From contig NC_090023.1 in NCBI RefSeq assembly GCF_037176765.1, forward strand, positions 99,991,366-100,055,365: a stretch of DNA of 64,000 bases, given 5' to 3'. Under the pieces are notes generated by a model. That model was not told the DNA's origin. It saw only the letters and a list, made by a program, of their open reading frames with translations, and did no database searches. Made by a program: the position numbers and the translations under genes. This document shows, piece by piece, positions 9,116 to 23,165 of the stretch; position 1 is the stretch's first letter, and every line of letters starts with the position of its first letter. The stretch is from Anolis sagrei. Taxonomy: Eukaryota > Chordata > Lepidosauria > Squamata > Anolidae.

Positions 9116-11527
9116 GGGCACCAGAATAAAATGAATGATCTTTCCCTTCCTTCTCTGCTAAACTCCCGCGACTGGCCAAAAGCAAGACCAACAGACAAAC
9201 CAGCCACCACGACCCTCCCTTAAAAGTTCATTTGCATTTTCTATCTTTATTTTTAGTCTGCAGATATGCGCTGACACTCTGTCACTTGTCTTCACCCTGA
9301 TGAGTATGTTCTCTAATCTGAAACTTTGGGCTGTTAACATAATCCTTGCCAGACACAGACTCTCCGTATCTGCGATCCATAGCTCCAAATTTGACTCCAA
9401 AGCCTTCCAGATAAGGGATACTTTTTCTATCAATCTATTGCTTGTTCTATAGCTCTTTGCCCATTAACATTGAATATAACATCATTTATTTCTGATCAGG
9501 CTGCAATGTTTTTATGAAGTTCAGAGTACAAGTTGTTTTAATAGCCTTTGGGTCATTTTTTTCTTATTTGCTGACCCTCCTTGATGATAACACATATATA
9601 CTTGCAATGAAATTTGGTGATAAGGGAAGGATATAGCATTTCCATGGTAAGTGGGACACACAAGATCCCAGCTTGCTGTTTTCTGGCTCCAAGATATGAT
9701 TGGTGACTTTACTATGACTTGACTGTGCATTTTGTTCCCTGAGGCACCTGCTCCTGATTTCTGTCTGGACATAATCTAATTGCTTAAGAGCAGAGTTCAT
9801 TTCAGAAATACGAGCCTGGCATTTAGACAAGTGACACAAGTGGAAGATAGCAGAAAAGTATGCCCAGAGGGTTTCAAACCTAATTAAACTGGCTTGGTTA
9901 CTGGCCATCAAGTGGAGATCGTATCTCAGGATAAAATTAAATAACCCTAGGGAGAAATGCATATACTATTATAGCTATCTGCCTTGTAAAATACATACAA
10001 AAATATGTAACGTCATTTTCCTTGTTAACAATTGCTAGCTGTGGGTAGAAGGTGAGGCAAGACTTTGAGGCACCATGCCAGCCTCAGCTGCTTTTCCTGT
10101 CTTGTTCCTGATAACTGGGAATATCACAAGGAAAGAAAGGAACTATTTCTTCTGTTGATGTCTCTGCTATGACCAGTTTATCATACTCTGCACACTTCAT
10201 AATTGAAGAAGGGTGAAGTTTGCACTGAGACCAATACCTGGTAAAAACCTAATTCTCTTGAACCTGTCTGTCATAGTCAGTTTTGCTCAGCTGAGAAAGA
10301 CAAACAAGGAAGTAATATGTCAATTGAGTCCTGTCGTCTTCCTGAAAAGGGTTCTTTAGCGTTATACCTCTTGAGAAATGTTTTCACTTCTGTTGCCAGT
10401 CTTCCAAAAAAAGCAATTTGTGTTAATTTTTCTGTAAAATTAACATAGCGTTGACATACATAAATAATATGCTGCACACAATCCTGTCTTTATGATGGGC
10501 CCACACACACAAATATGGGAATTTTTGGCATCTTGTTCTGTCTATATGAAAGGAATAGCTTCCAGCCCTCAAATAGGGGGCATTTCTTCTAAGGAAGAGT
10601 CTCAGATATGAACATCTCTCGGCCTAAACATGATGACCCTATGTTTCTCAATCAGGAAAGTGAGGTGGAAGTGCCAACCATGCCATGTGGGCATTTTTAA
10701 CTGTTTTAACTGTTAGACTAAGGGAGGATGACAGGTAAAGGGTTGACTCTTGGAGCAAATCATACCCAAAGGCTACAGATTTCCTATCCCTGTACCAAGA
10801 CTCCATTAGAGTGACTGTAACAAGCAAAATGAAAAAAAAATTAACTTGTTTTGAACTGCTTAAATTTATCATACATGTATATCACTTTATAACCCTGAGA
10901 TACAGAGCAGCATATACATATTTTAAGAACAATAATGACAAACAGGCACTGTAGCATAATTTTCTGAGATGTTTATGGTTTAGTATAGCCTCTATCAATC
11001 TCTATCAATCTTCTTATCTTAGAGGAACACTTCAAATAATGTTTTGAAGCACAGGGTGTTACATGATTTCAGCTCTGCTGAAATCGTCAGGTTGGAGAGG
11101 TTAGTAATCCAGAAGGCCAAATCAGGATGCAGACCAGTTAGAAGGTAAAAACAGAGGTTTTCATTCTTCCTGGCTAGAAAGGACGCCAGTAGAGAAAGCA
11201 CTCCAAAATATTGACATAGCCCAACTGTGAACACATGGGTGTATTTGACAGAAAGAAGAAGCAGTACAGAACAATTGTAAATTGCCATGGTGGTTTGCCA
11301 TTGGTCCTGGAGGGTGCCGGGTAGGATCCAAAGCTTCATTGGAGGGGGCATGAATCTCCATTTGACTCTGAGCCAATCAGAGGTGGTGCAGGAAATTGAA
11401 TAAACGCAGGAAATTTAATAAACGGTCCTTCATGGGTTTGAAGTCTTGTGAGTCCATCCCAGAAAGTGGTTGTGTCTGGATGGAATGCCATTTTAAGGGT
11501 GGCCGATGTGTCCTGATGGTCTCATGC

Positions 11528-11662
11528 AGTGGTTCTCAACATGTGGGTCCTCAGGTGTTTTGGCCTACAACTCCCAAAAATCCCAGCCAGTTTACCAGCT
11601 GTTAGGATTTCTGGGAGTTGAGGGCCAACATCTGGGTACTCACATGCTGAGAACTACTGATC
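11528..11662. mobile_element. Palindromic hAT MITE
   Basis: The left end CAGTGGTTCTCAACATGTGG and the right end CTCACATGCTGAGAACTACTG are inverted repeats, with inner arms carrying CCTACAACTCCCA and TCTGGGAGTTGAGGGCC. Flanking octamers are GTCTCATG and ATCTAATG, near-matching 8-base duplications typical of hAT elements. Non-coding. Confidence 0.7.
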
Positions 11663-11975
11663 TAATGCCAGCTACACAAAGGAAGTGCTGGCCAACGGAC
11701 AAAAGGTGTTTCAGGCACAGTTACATCCAATGGAAGATTCACAGAGGGGGTGCAGATAGGTGCTATGGATCAGGCAATGTTCCCAGGGCTAGCTGAGATC
11801 ATATCATGCCAGATAGTTAAAGGAAATGGATGATGGTGATTTTCACTGGGTGAGGTTGAGGCAAGAGCAAGGTGAGTTCCAAGACATTTCATAGAAAGGT
11901 TACTTTTTAGGGCGATTAGAAATGACCATGTGGCTGGCCATATTTTCCAATGGAGCCACATCTTACAATTTATTT

Positions 11976-12060
11976 ATTACGACATTTATATACCGCCCTT
12001 CTCACCCCAAAGTGGACTCAGAGCAGCTTACAAATAAAAAGTAAATATATTATATTATTA
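11976..12060 (-). mobile_element. L2-type 3' tail
   Basis: The sequence starts with a TTTATTTATT tail and then carries ATATACCGCCCTTCTCACCC and GACTCAGAGCAGCTTACAAA. This is the reverse complement of the shared L2 3' block. Confidence 0.6.
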
Positions 12061-13183
12061 CCATAGCACAATATTAATATTATATATTGCATTGTACTAT
12101 GACATTATACTGTAATATTATTAGTAATATTACATTTAATATAAAATATATTATTATAATATATTATTATTATTAGTATTATATTGTAGTACATTATAAT
12201 ATATGATATGATATGATATTATAAGCACAGTGTAGGAGACAAGATGGAACTGCCTTCCTGGCCCCTCTCTTCATTCTGATCACAGAGCAGCAGTTGGTGC
12301 TGGTTGGGGCTCCCAACCGATGACACTGGAGGCAAGATGGAACTGACTTCATGGCTCCTCTCTTCATACTTCATATTGTTCATATTCTCTTCATACTTCA
12401 TATTGTTGGGGGGGGGGGGGTCTGTTTTCTCAATAACAAGGGAACCCCTGTCTAAAAAAATTAGCTACGGCTCAAATAATGTTTTGTTTTCTTTTAGTCA
12501 CGATCTCTTGCAGAACTCCAGGTTCCAAGGAACTTGCATTGAGAAACTCTGGTTGGGAAACCCTGGTCTAATGTAATAAGTGTGTTGATGCACTTTGCTT
12601 CTTTAGTTTGTTTGACTTTTTCTTCATTGCTATGTCTGCTAAGTGAGAATTTTCTTAACTTGCTTGTTTACTTAGTCTAGCCAGCATTAATCCATAAATA
12701 ATTCACAATGCCTTTCTTACAGACAGTATCTTCACATGTAACCTAAGCTACTCTACTTTACTGCATAATTCAGAGATAGATTCGTTACTTTCCTTTTCCA
12801 CTGACTTAAAAAAATCTACTGGTTGCGAGAAAAAGTGTAGTTGCATTTTATAAAATTAATGTTTGCAATATGCTTGCAACATTTCATAAACAGGTTCAGT
12901 TTTTTCAGCCAAGAATTTAGCAACCGACAGCTCACAGTCACAAAGTTGTGCAAGTAAAATTAAATACATATAAAATCGTGCCTACAGAATGTGGGTCAAA
13001 CTACGGTTTAGTCTTGTATGGCTGGATTTTGTTTTTACGAAAAACTCATACTTGGTTATCAGGTTGGCATGTTTCCTAGTTGGCTGGATCTTAATTGGAT
13101 TCTAGGTAGGCCAACTGGGAGTCCCTAATATTGTTATTGGGTCTGCATTCTTAGCTTTCTCTCTCTCTTTAAGTGTCTAGACC

Positions 13184-13250
13184 AGGTATGGGCAAACTTT
13201 GGTCCTCCATGTTTTGGATTTCAACTCCCATAATTCCTAACAGCCAATTC
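13184..13250. mobile_element. Half hAT MITE
   Basis: CAGGTATGGGCAAACTTTGG followed by CCTCCATGTTTTGGATTTCAAC is one arm of the MITE seen whole at 34665. The other arm is missing. The preceding octamer GTCTAGAC fits the hAT target preference nTCTAGAn. Confidence 0.5.
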
Positions 13251-13330
13251 CTCTATATGGAATTGTTCTCGCTCCATAAATGTAGAAAGAGAAAATAAAA
13301 AGGCAGGACAAACTTTGAGCTAAAAAGTTC

Positions 13331-13336
13331 TTTATT
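13331..13336 (-). terminator. NIPA1: Candidate distal polyadenylation signal
   Basis: On the minus strand AATAAA (in TTTTAAAATAAAGAAC) is followed after about 15 bases by GCTCA and then a T/G-rich AGTTTGTCC stretch, the normal layout of a cleavage site. The distance from the NIPA1 stop fits the long 3' UTR known in mammals. Use is not shown. Confidence 0.35.
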
Positions 13337-14451
13337 TTAAAACATTACATATTAATAAACAGGTTTGTGATCAGAAACCTTAATAAATAGCCTTTGCTAA
13401 TTTACATGGCAAATACAACATGCCTATAACTATTGTTTCAAAGCAAAGCTATTGAGCATTGAACAAATCTATGTATACATAGATTTGGGAGCTAATAAAA
13501 TAGTCCTCTTTTTAATTGGCCTGAAGGAACTATATTGCAACATAATATCAGTTAAGCAATCAAGTCTATATTTGAATTTTGGCTCCCACCCATCTTTTTT
13601 ATTGTTTGTGTCCATACTTTGATTCTAATCATATTATCCATCACAATCTATTCTACCACAAAATCTGTTTCACCACTAGTTATAGGAACTATACAAGATT
13701 TCTCTCCCCATGCGTTGCTGGGGGGGGGGGGGGGGGATAACAATTTGCTAACACCTTTAGCTTACCTTGCCTTCATAAACAGTGTTAAAATGTGCGTCTA
13801 AAGTGCTTTCATTTAGTGTAGATATACAGTAGATGTGTTAGAAATGTTTAGCGCCACTCAAGTATAAATAGGACTAGCTGTGGCTTCCTGCTAGTAACAT
13901 AGTCAAAAATGTGTTTGCTGTTGACAATACGTGTAAGAAATACCATTAAATATAATGGGATATACTTTTAAATAAATATGCCTGGAATTGGGGTGCTGAT
14001 AAGAGTATGTTGGTCTCATTTTCCTAATTAATGCTATTGAAAACTTCCAGTAATAAATTATTTAAAATGATTTGACCATACATGCATTCTCTAAGTGTGT
14101 GTAGAATTCAGCATCAGAATCAATAACTTTATTTCCAATATATTAAAATGAAGTCACGTTGTAAATGAAGGCAAGTTGTAAAAAAGCAATAAACAATGTA
14201 TGTAATATAACAATCCAAAGTGCTCTGAAGTCTTTAAGGTTATCTTCAAATCAGAGTCCATCATACAATATATACAGTTCCAGGACAGTTTATTGAGACT
14301 TTGTTTTTAAGGATTTTTAAAAAAACTCTCTTAAACTAAAATGTGAAGAGAAAGCTCACCTCTTCCCTTTTGGAGCTAGAATCAACAACAGATTTACATT
14401 CAGAATAAATAAAGTTTATTACTAAATAATAATAAATAATTACTAAATAAG

Positions 14452-14715
14452 GGAGCTGCGGTGGCGTAATAGGTTAAACCCTTCTGCCGGCTGAATTGCT
14501 GACCTAAAGACCTGAAAGTCAGTGGTTCAAATCTGCGAGATGAGGTAAGCTCTATCTGTCAGCCCCAGCTTCCCATGTGGGGACATTAGAAAAACCTCCC
14601 ACAGGATGATAAAACATCCGGGTGCCCCCTGGACAACGTTTTTGTAGATGGCCAATTCTCTCACACCAGAAGCGACTTGCAGTATCTTCTCAATTCACTT
14701 CTGAAATGATAAAAA
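14452..14715 (+). mobile_element. tRNA-derived SINE, second family
   Basis: The head has a pol III box A-like GTGGCGTAATAGG and box B-like GGTTCAAATCTG. The body carries CAGCCCCAGCTTCCCATGTG and a CACACCAGAAGCGACTTGCA block, then a diverged tail. It resembles the lizard ACA-type SINE as I remember it. It lies on the antisense strand of the presumed NIPA1 3' UTR. Confidence 0.65.
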
Positions 14716-14871
14716 ATGTACTAAACTACAATCATGTTAATAACTATGAATGGCTCCCACATACTCTCTCTCTCACACACACACACCACAAATGCTGGAA
14801 GATTTTGTATAGGCAGCAACCAAAAAGCCATTTTCAGCGTAATTTTCTATATAGTTATTATGAAGTAATTA

Positions 14872-14945
14872 TTATTATTATTTATTTATTATTTGCATTT
14901 ATTGACCGCCCCTCTCAGCCCGGGGGCGACTCGGGGCGGTGAGTC
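14872..14945 (-). mobile_element. L2-type 3' tail
   Basis: An ATTATTATTATTTATTTATT tail is followed by ACCGCCCCTCTCAGCCCGGG and CGACTCGGGGCGG, the reverse complement of the L2 3' block. It is truncated at once after the block. Confidence 0.6.
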
Positions 14946-16737
14946 GCTAAGTAAGACTTAGTTATATTCAGTGAGGCGTAATCCCTTGTAAGTGTATGCA
15001 GCCTGTGCCTTCAGTGTATCAGAAGCAGCTTTATAGGACAGCACACAATCCACTGAAATGGAGGAAGTTATACAAGAAATATTCTTAGTCCGACTAGGAG
15101 TATTTCTTCCCCCAAAGTATTTCTCAGTTGATTGTGCATACAATCCACAAAATTATTTCAGTGTAAACAGTTTAGGAGATGCAGCTTAAACATTACACAA
15201 AATATTCTGTTATATTTAGGATATAACAAAATGATTTTTGGACTTGAAAATTATTACTTTATCAAATGCAAAAAGGTCTCAGTAAGCAGGAATTAGGGAT
15301 GCAATCCTGCATATATAATTCCCGTTTCCTAATTCCTTCTTGTTCAGTAAGGAAAATCCTACAATTTGACAGAACTAAATGTCATTTGTATACCATTATA
15401 CAGCATAAGTATACTATGAAATACTTTACGGTACACTTCATGAATACATGCTGTCAACTTAAAACATTTCAATAAGCATAGGCTCGAACTGTGGTACGTG
15501 GCTAGGTTCCTGATGGTCAGTGTGCATGAACCATGTAACAACCTAATACAGATATGTTAAGGTTTGAGGAAGACCAAAGTCCAAGAGATAACTGCACATT
15601 TATTCTCCAGGCATGGCACACCTTAGATGAAAAGAGGAACTGCAGTTTAAACACTGCAAATTTAAGACTCAAAACAGAAATAGTGAAATTATAAAATATC
15701 TGATAACAGAAAAAGACACTTGTGCTAGAATTAGTATAACTCCTGCAAGCTCTTGAGCTAAAAAACAGAAGGAATATTATTTGTTCAATGAAGTAGCAAA
15801 AATAAATATATGTATCTATCTATCTACCACCTAAACGGCTAAATGCTGCAAATATAAATAATGTGAAAGGCCACAAAATTATGTTATAACATTCTGAAAT
15901 CTGGGCATGAAGTCGTTTAATCTTAAACCTTAAACCACAAATCAGGAAATATAATCCGTTTCAAAAAGTGCCATGAGCAGAGAGCTGGTGTCCTGGAGGA
16001 AAGTAACAGCACCACATGACTCAATACACACAAATATGTCAAATGAATATGGCCAGCTGGTAGCACCAATGGTCATTTTATCTGACAGCCCTACAAGTAT
16101 GATCAAGGATTTTGCCTATGATTTCTTTTTTCAAATTAGAAGTGCTATTGATTTTTCCTTTTCTGATTATAGTCTATGTTTTAATTTTTATGTACCATCT
16201 ATGGAATATATAAGCAAATCTACATGTATGTCATTATACCAGAGCATAAGTGTGTTCTATTTTCCCTGTGGAGTTGATCATTAATAAGGTCAATTGGACA
16301 GGCAAAATAGACTTCAAATGCTCAGTGTTATTTGGAAAATTGAGTAACTTCCTCCCCCCTCCCTCAATTACCCATCCCCAACATAGACAGCAAATTCCTA
16401 ATTCAATAAAGTATAGCTGTGTATAGGACTGAATGTGCATAAGTACCAATATGCATAGTTAGGCACTTCTTTTGGTAGAGAATGATAATGCACATAACAA
16501 GCTATAGTCTTCTGAAACTGGCAGAGTGAGAGAACTCTCATAGCCAAATTGTGCCTAATGACATCAAGACAAAGACTAAAGTCAAAGACTAAAAAAATTC
16601 AAAGGATTCTTTCTCTGAAAACAGGACCAAAATGACTTGAAGCTTGTCCAATGGTTATTTAATCAGTTTTCTCCTGTCCGTTTGTTATTTTAGCAAGGTA
16701 AGCCTCAGAATAGTTCCTCCAGAAATTTACCAAATTT

Positions 16738-16830
16738 TTCCACGCTTGTATGTAAGCCTCCTTGAGTCCCCTTTGGAGTAGAGAAAGGTGGGGTATAAAT
16801 AGGGAAAATAAATAAAATTTCCTATGAAAC
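16738..16830 (+). mobile_element. L2-type 3' tail
   Basis: GTAAGCCTCCTTGAGTCCCC, then GAGAAAGGTGGGGTATAAAT and an AATAAATAAAA tail form the L2 3' block in plus orientation. Confidence 0.6.
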
Positions 16831-16989
16831 TAATAATGAAACCTTATCTATACTGATCAAAGGCAGCTACACACAAACTTGGGTGCCAAGACAAGTGCCA
16901 CTTGTTTTAGGAAGTCCAGGATATGCAGATAGCATTAGAGCACCTGGCCTAACTTCTGCTGCATTTTAAAGCAGTCAAAACAGTTTCTA

Positions 16990-17230
16990 AATGGTGAAAG
17001 AGATAGACTCCTAGAATTGGAAGAGACCTCATGGGCCATCCAGTCCAACTTCCTGCCAAAACGCAGGAAAATCACATTCAAAGCACCCCTGACATGGCCG
17101 TCCAGTCTCTGCTTAAAAGCCTCCCAAGAAGGAGCCTCCACCACACTCCGGGGCAGAGAGTTCCACTGCTGAACAGCTCTCACAGTTAGGAAGTTCTTCC
17201 TCATGTTCAGGTGGAATCTCATTTCCTATA
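16990..17230 (-). mobile_element. CR1 LINE 3' fragment
   Basis: On plus, CTAGAATTGGAAGAGACCTC and then CCATCCAGTCCAACTTCCTG are the reverse complement of the CR1 3' end. The minus frame gives MRKNFLTVRAVQQWNSLPRS and [16 protein letters not shown], the CR1 C terminus. It is 5' truncated to about 240 bp. Confidence 0.8.
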
Positions 17231-19907
17231 GTTTGAAAAAGATTCTACCTTTTTCTAAACTTGTCTATTTAATGCGGATGGATGGATGTGTGGATATGGA
17301 GAGCCAACTGCATTAATTTACTCTACCACATGCCCAAGATAAACTAGACAATGTATATCTCAGCTATATGTTCTTAAAGGAGGATGGGCAGATTGGAATC
17401 TGCAACTAGATCTGATTAATTTGCAGCATAGATTTATGATTTAAAGTTATTTCCCAATATTAAAAAGGAATTACTCTAATTTCCCCATCTCCAATTTGCA
17501 ATTATATTGCTATAATGGAGAAAAATGGGGGCAGTGAGGATTTTTCAGTTCTCTTCCATTCTGGTAACTTGTCAGTTCAGAGACATTATTTGGCTCAGAG
17601 TATACTTTTATTCTGCATGTATGCTTTGCCCTTGAGTCCAGCTGCTGGGTATAAAGATCCTAGAAAAAGCAAATTTGAAGTCTACCTGCTCCTGCTTCTT
17701 AATTTTAATCCATAATGTGAAGCCTTCCTTATTCTATGTAAATCCAGATTAGAAACTGAATTCCTACTTAGAATTTTCAGAAGATTTAAGGAGGAATTAC
17801 AGAATCTATGTGCCTATTTGCATATATTTAGAACACTGGTAATTTACATACAGTTACCATTCACTCAAAATTCAAATAACACTATGTAACACAATTTTTG
17901 TTCCTGAGCAATGAATGTCATTTCTTAATTGGTTCTATCATTTAAAATGTGGAAAAAGTTTATTAAACTGCAAAAACTTTGTTTTTGTGGAGAACCCTGC
18001 AGCACATTTTGCTATAGTTCTTCAATGAACATCTCATAGAGTCTCAACCACTTCAACATCGTTGGTGGCATTCACAAAAACAAAGTTTCTGGAGTATAAC
18101 AATTACTTTCAAAGTAACAACTGCACAATTAGACAGGAAATAACACTTTCAAACCAGGAACAGAAAATTCTTCATATTTTGTTACTTAGTGTAATGTTTT
18201 TTGTTAGGAATGGCTTGAAAGGAAATCTGATTGGATTAATACCTTAACTGCTTGGTTGTGGATTTTAAATGGCAGTGTTTTTTAATGTTGTGAGTCTCAA
18301 TCTAGTGATAAAAGCAGAATACTATTACTACTATCAGTAGTAGTATTTACTTAATTACTACTTACTTACTACAAGTAGTAATACTATAGCAAAATCAAGT
18401 TATGATCTTGAAGACTGGTGGGAGACTTAGGCACAGACATAAACATTTAGATCAGCAGAGATTACTTGGTAAACCTGCTCCTGTGCATATTGTTTATATT
18501 TCTTTGGAACTGATATGCAAATATTTTTCTGTAAAATTATTTCAAATGCACCAATAATATTTAATACAATATGCCTGTAAATTTAAATCAAATCTGACAT
18601 TTCATACAGGAATACAAATCCCAAATTTCTGATTCAAGTATATCAAATTAATCTTAGTTTGCCTATTTTTTACAGTGACGGAATTGTCTACCTCAGTATA
18701 TAGAGAACAGAGTCAAATGTCTTTTACCTGTTTTCTGAAAAGAGTGACAATAGCTTTCAGTTTTTGCTGCTTTAGGGGTAGCTAAAGAGCCACCGAAACT
18801 GCTTGGTTTAGCTTCCCTTGAAATTTTCTCCGCACTTAAGCATTCACTTTATCACAAATCTCCTACTGCTTTTAAAAAGTGCTACAAATAATTTACTGAA
18901 TTGTGTTAAGAGAACTGGGAACACTAAAAATTGACAGTAATAGAACACCTTTCAAAATAAATACACATTGGAACATGCATAGATGTTATCATAGAGTCAC
19001 CTCAAATATTCAGTTTCTAAAATCTCTAGACCGTCTGGCTATTCTATATGTTTATGAGCAGAAGGACAGTACAATGTTAAAGAGAGTGTGAACTGCCCTT
19101 TGGAAGTTATATTTTTAGAATACAAAAGGCACTGAAGTAGTTTCCAAGTGTTTACAAATGGTCTACCAAAAAAAGGGTAGCAAAGTGGTTACAATGCAAC
19201 AAGCCTCACATCCATTTTTGTTGATACTTTCATGCTCCTGGATGAATGTAGTGTGTTAATGCACTTCAGATGCTGATTGTGAGAAAAAAAGGCATATCTG
19301 TAAATTGAAAGCTGCATTTACTAAGGACTGTGAGCAAGTTTGAGCTGATAAAAGAAAATATACAATTGACAGATCAATTAACTCTGTGATTTGGCTTCAA
19401 TTATGAATTCCTCATCAGCAGTCCAAATTGCAGGGGGAGGCACAGAGGAAGAAAATATATCTCTGTACAGTTTCTGAGACAATGATATTAGAATCCCCAA
19501 ATAAACTTGTAAAAACTATTATTTCTGGTACATAACAGTTTAGTTTGTTCGTATCACTAGAAAGTTTCAGGTAGTTCCTGCATGTTTAAATGCCTGACTG
19601 CGTCAACCTTTCACCATATAAACCACTTTCTAGGGAAAGAAGCACATTAGTCTTCTGTGCTAATGCTATTCTTACCCATCTGCTGTGAGGATTATAAGAT
19701 TATTCATTTCATATCATTAGATAGTTAAGCATGACGATAGTAGTCCTAGAAAAAGTGAATAGAGAACACATTCATTTCACAGATTCCAGTGAGGAATGTA
19801 AGACTTTGTTGTTCTCTGAGCTTAAAAAGTAAAGGGCCTACCATTCCTGTGAGCTAGAAATTTAAGGCTTTCAGATCAGCCAGTCTCTTAAAATAAATAT
19901 CATGATC

Positions 19908-20480
<573 letters not shown>

Positions 20481-21046
20481 CTATATACAGTACAACTCCT
20501 TGATCTACAGAACCAATATACATGCTTTCACTAATTCACTTAGGGCCTGCTACAGACGCTATGCCCTCTTCTCAGTTCCTCTCTAATTCATCCCATTGAA
20601 AACTATAGAGATCGCCATTATCCATGATGTAATGTAGCCATGAGACGTCTAGGAATATAGATATAATAGGGTTTGCTATTATCCACGATTTAATTAGTCA
20701 GGTGAAGATCATGGATATGGGGACTGTACTATGTATGCAAACCTTTACACTGTTTTTGTAAACATCATTCATTCTTAATGGGTTGTACTTGGAAGATCCT
20801 GCAATAATACTTCAGAACACCATGCATGGGGTGTGTATTTATGTTCCTCCTCCTCCTCTTGAATGCTATGCTTGCTGTCTAACTTCCTGTCCAAAGCAAG
20901 CCACATTGTCATGGGATGCAACTCATGGTTCCCTTTTGCAATCCTCCAGTGGGATCCAACAGTCCAAGTACCATTAAAGCCTGCTACAGCTGACAAAGAA
21001 ACATGCAGGGCCAGTTTTTTGGAATGTGTAAGACTAGGCAGGTGCA

Positions 21047-21254
21047 TCTATATAAACAAAAATGTAATGTTTGTTTGTGGGATTAACATAACTCAAAAAC
21101 CACTGGAAGAATTTACACCAAATCTGAACACAATACATCTATAAGGCCAACGAGTAACCATCATTCATAAAAACACTGAAAAACACAGCGGAAGAGACTT
21201 TAAAAGCCAAAACAAAAAACAAAACAAAAAACATTACAACGCATGTGCAAAACC

Positions 21255-21291
<37 letters not shown>

Positions 21292-21411
21292 TATACACAA
21301 ACATACATACACGCAAACACACATATACACAAATATATACACCAATATATACACACACAAAATACATACACACAGACTGGGCCACAGCAACATGTGGCAG
21401 GGGACGGCTAG
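21047..21411 (+). mobile_element. Non-autonomous Helitron
   Basis: It starts TCTATATAAACAAAAATG directly after an A and ends CTAG directly before a T, the Helitron rule of insertion between A and T without a target duplication. Upstream of the CTAG end is a hairpin, GCCACAGCAACATGTGGC, then GGGGACGG, the standard 3' subterminal stem. The 365-bp element is non-coding and includes a (TA)n(CA)n microsatellite (about 21256-21370). It resembles small vertebrate Helitrons known from lizards and bats. Confidence 0.8.
21256..21370. repeat. (TA)n(CA)n microsatellite
   Basis: Alternating TA steps pass into CACACA and then interrupted ACACATATACAC steps. It lies inside the Helitron and probably expanded after insertion. 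Confidence 0.9.
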
Positions 21412-21584
21412 TATTTAAGTGGGCCAAACCAGGGTAGGACACAATGCAGTAGAGATGGGAAGTAGCCCTTCTGTGGGTTCAGCCACGAAGGAACAGAAGC
21501 AGGAAGGAATTCATTTTTTTTCTTCCACACTATCGCTTGGCAGTAAGCACAAAGTCAGATCAGACAAACATTTATTCTTTCTTA

Positions 21585-22022
<438 letters not shown>

Positions 22023-22044
22023 TTAAAGGATATGCTTCACACTT

Positions 22045-23165
22045 TGGGCCCTTCCAGACAGGCATTTAATATGAGATCGGTCTCAGTTTTAGCAGAGACG
22101 CCCAAATGATGTCTCTGATAAAAGCAATTTTTTATGGAGTAAACCGGAGGTTCCCAGTTTACTCCACATTCATTAAATACCTCATCAGATCCTCATCAGC
22201 CCCCACACTATCCACCTTCTGTAGGGATTTGAAAATCCGGATGTTACAGCAAGCATTCGAGAATTATTAGTCCCTAGTTGTATATGCCTAGCCCCTTGGT
22301 CGCCAGATAGTACTCTGTTTTGCACTTCATCCACTTTCCCAGCCCTATGTTTCACTGTTTGCACTATCCCCTGCCCAGTCCTTTTATAGTTTGGTCTTGC
22401 ACACTTTAGAAATCTAGGTCATTGTGTATGTTGAACTTGGTCTGATGGAGGTCCAAGGCAATTAGTTATATTCTATTATGTTTAATGTGTTTTATCTGGA
22501 TTGTTGTATTTTCTGATGCTCCTATTTTAATATGTTTTGTTTTACAGATTGTTTAGTTTTATGTTTTGTTGACATTTTGTCCCATATGTAAGCTGTCCCA
22601 AGTCTCTTTGGGAGGATGGTGGCGGAGTTTAAGTTATTAGTATTAATGAAAGATTCGGGTCCGATGAGGTACTGGGCCTGTATGTATTGACTTCTGGTAT
22701 TGCATACTGGGATCAATCTCCACAGCAATCTCCACTTTAGGGCATCTGGAGCGCAAAGGTGTGAGAGGGTGCCCACCCCTCCTCTCCACCGCCCCCCCCC
22801 CCTTAGGCCCCAAAACTAACTGGAGAGGCTTGCCGGCAGTGCGTACTTCTCCCTACGGTCCTCCTGGCGCAAGAAAATGGTGGATTTCCCTGCTCCCCAC
22901 CTCCCCTCCTGATGCGTCATTTTCTTGCATCAGGAGAACTGTAGGGAGAGGCCTGCGCTGCTGGCAAGCCTCTCCGGTAAGTTTTGGGGCACAAATGGGG
23001 GGATTCGGGGTGGCTTCATGCCATCCCGATTTGATTCAGGGTGGCATGTAGCCACCCTGCAGGTAAAGTCCTGGATTTGGGTTGGGAGTAGGGACTACAA
23101 CCATGCAGAAGTGGGTTATTTTAACCCGTTTCCATGTGGGTTTTATCTATGTCTGGAAGTGCCCT
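22045..23165. mobile_element. DNA transposon with terminal inverted repeats, interrupted
   Basis: The left end GGGCCCTTCCAGACAGGC and the right end GTCTGGAAGTGCCC are inverted copies about 1.1 kb apart. Inside are small palindromes, a G/C-rich segment (about 22780-23080) and an L2-type 3' end (about 22270-22640). No transposase frame is seen. Its ends resemble those of the foldback element at 44688-45268, suggesting one family. It lies in NIPA1 intron 3. Confidence 0.5.
22270..22640 (+). mobile_element. L2 LINE 3' UTR fragment
   Basis: ATATGTAAGCTGTCCCAAGT followed by CTCTTTGGGAGGATGGTGGC is a diverged L2 3' block. The preceding 300 T-rich bases resemble the 3' UTR of the full L2 at 28116-28400 in character. 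It appears nested in the TIR element. Confidence 0.5.

Larger units (their letters stand above)
9120..13310. other. Spacer between presumed NIPA2 promoter and NIPA1 3' end
   Basis: No gene or coding exon was recognised. 9120-11500 looks like unique sequence. The rest holds the MITE at 11528, an L2 tail at 11976, an AT-rich block at about 12040-12230 made of ATATTATT-type repeats, a G run near 12408-12420 and a partial MITE at 13184. Open frames here are short and lack recognisable motifs. Confidence 0.5.
13310..19907 (-). other. NIPA1: Presumed NIPA1 3' UTR
   Basis: This is the sequence downstream of the NIPA1 stop codon. Human NIPA1 mRNA has a several-kilobase 3' UTR, so one of up to 6.6 kb ending at the AATAAA at 13336-13331 is plausible but unproven; nearer hexamers (minus strand near 17950, 15604 and 14130) are alternatives. 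It includes an ACA-like SINE, two L2 tails and a CR1 fragment. Most of 17230-19900 looks unique and AT-rich, as expected of a vertebrate 3' UTR. Confidence 0.4.

Noticed and set aside
14452-14530. tRNA gene (box A and box B present)
   Set aside because: The tRNA-like part is the head of a SINE, with mismatched arms and a SINE body. The same holds at 42903, 41278, 55654, 57268 and 57429.
21139-21442. Open frames of repeated Val-Cys-Val or Ile-Tyr
   Set aside because: They are translations of the (TA)n(CA)n microsatellite inside the Helitron.
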